Below are positions 61,830-64,000 of a stretch of DNA of 64,000 bases, one piece after another. This DNA comes from Asterochloris sp. CNOR1 (Eukaryota > Chlorophyta > Trebouxiophyceae > Trebouxiales > Trebouxiaceae). Position 1 is the stretch's first letter, and each line of letters begins with the position of its first letter. The notes under the pieces are model-generated. The model was not told the origin of the DNA, made no database searches, and saw nothing but the letters and a program-made list of their open reading frames with translations. A program made the translations under genes and the position numbers. The stretch spans positions 682,001-746,000 of the forward strand of contig OZ017746.1 of NCBI GenBank assembly GCA_963969365.1, in the 5' to 3' direction.

Positions 61830-63201
61830 CTAGGGGACACTACTGAAAAGGCAGCAAGTGCTTGGCCGGTTTTGTCCAAGGCCAGCTGGGGACATCCTGC
61901 TAGCATGATACATCATAGCGTCATGGTTGTCCCTTGCAGCTGCGCCTTGAACACCACACCAGTGATACTCATCTGTAGCACCGGCCGATGCGCCAGTGTC
62001 AAGTGCTGTGCCGGCACTATCTGTAAGTTCCTGTGTCAGTGCTTTGAGTTCCTGCTCCTCTGAGTCTCTCAGTTTGGGCCAAGCCTTGGCAGCAAGACCT
62101 TCTGGTATGGTCAACACCAACGCTGTGGCAGCTGCTTTTGCCCTCATCAGCTCCCGGCAGGTGTCGCCGTGACGTTTGCACCTTGTCAAGTGGTCCTGGA
62201 AGGAGATGCTGGCTATGTCGTACAGCCTGCAACAGCACCACCATAAGCATATCAGCACAGCAATTGAGTGGTCTCATGTAACTTTGATGACTTGAGGACT
62301 CTACACAAGCTTGCTCCTCACAGTGGACCCCCATCAAGACTTCAAGCTGCGGCAGACCGTATGAACCAAACAACCAAGAGCTCACGTGTATGACCTCTCC
62401 CGAAGAAACTCAACGGTAAGCTCGAATGTGCCTTGTCCAGAGAAGCGGGCAGTCCGCCTCAGTGCCCAGTACTTCTGCTCATAATTGGCCCCTTCACAGT
62501 AGACAGGGCCACCACGCTTGAGTGGGTCAAAGCGGTAGCTCTCCAGCTCCTCGTAGGGCGTTGGTGTGACGAGGATGCGTGCTGCAGAGTGTGTCCTGTA
62601 GTCGATCACCTCAATCCAGTACCAGTTCCACATATTTTTCTGGCCAGTTTGCCTCCAGATGCCCTGCAGATGCAGGAGCGCCTTGCATCAGCCAGCACAG
62701 CAGAGAGCATGCATGTGCTGGGGAGACATGAATACTGCAAACATCTGTACAAGGTGGTCATGACTGCTACCAACATTAGATAGTGCTTCCTGCTCTCATG
62801 TGCACACAGAGCTTCTGTCTCAGTATGCTCACCCCTGAGCCTCACAGGCCCAAGTGGAAGACAAAGAAGTCGCCTGCGCTGCAGTTTGGCGCAAGCCACA
62901 CACAGTGTGCTGTGGCCAAGACCCTTCTGAAGGGGTCTTTGCCATCCTTGACATTTGCCACTGAGTTGTCAAGGACTGGGTGGCCCCGAATGGCACCGTC
63001 TTGCAGGATGCTGCGGGCTGCCTGGACATGCGTCGCATGGACCAGGCCATCGAATGGCACATAGTCCTCCACTCTGGTGCAGCCCAGAGCAGTCTGATCC
63101 TGATGGGTGCTTAGCTGGGTCTGGGTGGGCAGCCAATGCACGTACTCGGTACTGGGATGCTTTGCACTGTGTGACGTATGCAGCTTTGTGCGCTCATTCA
63201 T
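61830..63201 (-). CDS. Unrecognised protein with an ART-like N-terminal motif
   Basis: Three coding blocks. The first starts at ATG 63201 and contains DGLVHATHVQAARSILQDGA and then CVWLAPN. Exon 62663-62386 has MWNWYWIEVIDYRTHSAARI, PLKRGGPVYCEG and KYWALRRTARFSGQG. Exon 62226-61830 has LYDIASISFQDHLTRCKRHG and a polar tail to the stop. The last two exons join in phase; the first junction is unresolved (a piece with a GNVRF-like strand may be missing). The pattern H-A-T...I-L..G...V-W-L-A-P resembles the N-terminal part of ADP-ribosyltransferase/PARP-like and related folds, but this is a weak, inferred link. It sits beside virus-like sequence, so a viral or mobile origin is possible. It looks whole apart from the unresolved splice. 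Confidence 0.5.
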
Positions 63202-63424
63202 GTGAGCAAATCAATGAAGAAGACGCCTTCACCTATTTTAAGCCATGTAACACCCTGCGACAAGACGTAAAACTAAAGCCTGCTTTGCGGCAGAACTCTG
63301 TCATGGTGCTCATGCCCACCGGAAGACATTTTGAAAGTGTTTGAAGTTCATATCAATGAGCTTAGGCCTGTGTGCCTACGTACGTATGTAAGTATACATA
63401 GAGCTTTTCAATCTCAATCCATAG

Positions 63425-63960
63425 GAAAGCAGGCTAGGACGAAGTCTAAGCCAGGCAGCGGCAAGAGGCAAGACCGCAACTTTGAAATTGTTGTCAACCA
63501 CATCACCATCAATGGAGACCAGCTGCCTCAGGTCTCGCGGCAGAGCATGGCGGCTCTGCAGGATGTCTTTGGACACAACATCAAGAAGTACTCAGGCACT
63601 CTTCACCACAAGCCAGGCAACGAGCATGTACATTTCCTTGTGATGTCTGCAGCTCCTAAGACCAAGAGCACTGTCAAAGCCCGTATTGCTGCCTCCATGG
63701 CACTCATCTTTGGCACAGAGGCCGGGTCTGTGGACGTGAAGTTGTTCAACGAGTTGAAAGCAGATGCTGGACCAGCTCACAGCCTGGAGGGGCTTGGCGA
63801 CTACAGGTCGCTTTACGTGAACAACAATGACCATGAGATCACCGCCCAAAGGATCCTGAGCACAGGACAGTGGAGTTCATGTGCGGTGGAGATTGGGAGA
63901 TCTCACATGGAGGTGCCAGGAATGATTCTGGACGACAAGGGCCAGTGCAAGTGGCAATAG
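63425..63960 (+). CDS. Rep-like HUH endonuclease candidate, 5' end unresolved
   Basis: An open frame of about 178 residues after an acceptor-like CCATAG, ending at 63960. It has a basic start (RTKSKPGSGKRQDRN), a strand FEIVVNHITING, the block GNEHVHFLVMSAAPKTK with an H-x-H pair like the HUH motif of rolling-circle Rep proteins, and GLGDYRSLYVNNN with tyrosines where a catalytic Tyr would be expected. No helicase domain follows before the window ends. There is no good ATG at the start, so an upstream exon is likely (a possible donor lies at 63380). It could be a CRESS-virus-like or plasmid-like Rep copy, a transposon protein or a host gene. It looks uninterrupted. The assignment is from motif order only. 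Confidence 0.4.
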
Positions 63961-64000
63961 CGGCCATCAGGGCAGGGACTCCTGAGTTGCAATGCAAGAC

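Overview
The window is nuclear DNA from a GC-rich green alga, most likely a trebouxiophyte (Chlorella/Coccomyxa-like); I cannot name the species. The evidence is ten intron-rich, plant-type genes that I could follow exon by exon with the reading frame closing at every junction. They include a TEY-class MAP kinase, eEF2 with a typical plant length of about 847 aa, plant-type SHOC1, a succinate/fumarate carrier very like the plant protein, a PsbP-type thylakoid protein fragment and a Ser-Pro-rich wall-type glycoprotein. Introns are short (roughly 70-620 bases) and most end in TGCAG. About 8 of about 100 resolved introns use a GC donor instead of GT, which is unusually many.

Layout. 1-16.4 kb: end of a PsbP-like gene (+), MAP kinase (-), sphingosine-1-phosphate lyase (+) and eEF2 (+). 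16.4-18.5 kb: a small unrecognised gene (-) divergent from a lone HicB-like gene (+), then a long foldback hairpin. 18.5-25.6 kb: MUS81 (-), enlarged to about 1010 aa. 25.6-27.8 kb: mostly unassigned, with one coding-like segment. 27.8-32.7 kb: an M16-peptidase-like protein (+) lacking the zinc motif and carrying a lumen-type signal. 33.5-41.3 kb: SHOC1/ZIP2-like meiotic protein (+) with a repetitive Trp-rich tail. 41.7-48.6 kb: secreted PA14 plus hydroxyproline-rich glycoprotein (-). 49.9-53.8 kb: a small gene (-), a minisatellite, and a TrmA/RlmD-type RNA m5U methyltransferase (+). 54.2-59.3 kb: START/SRPBCC-like protein (-), coiled-coil coding segments (-) and the SFC1-type mitochondrial carrier (-). 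59.5-64 kb: accessory-looking DNA with a degenerate repeat array, a Polinton-type polymerase fossil, an unrecognised gene (-) and a Rep-like HUH reading frame (+).

Most genes are unrelated housekeeping genes packed closely together. The exception is MUS81 and SHOC1, both XPF-fold proteins of crossover formation (class II and class I), which lie within 8 kb of each other with one gene between. The right end differs from the rest and is the most likely site of mobile or virus-derived DNA.
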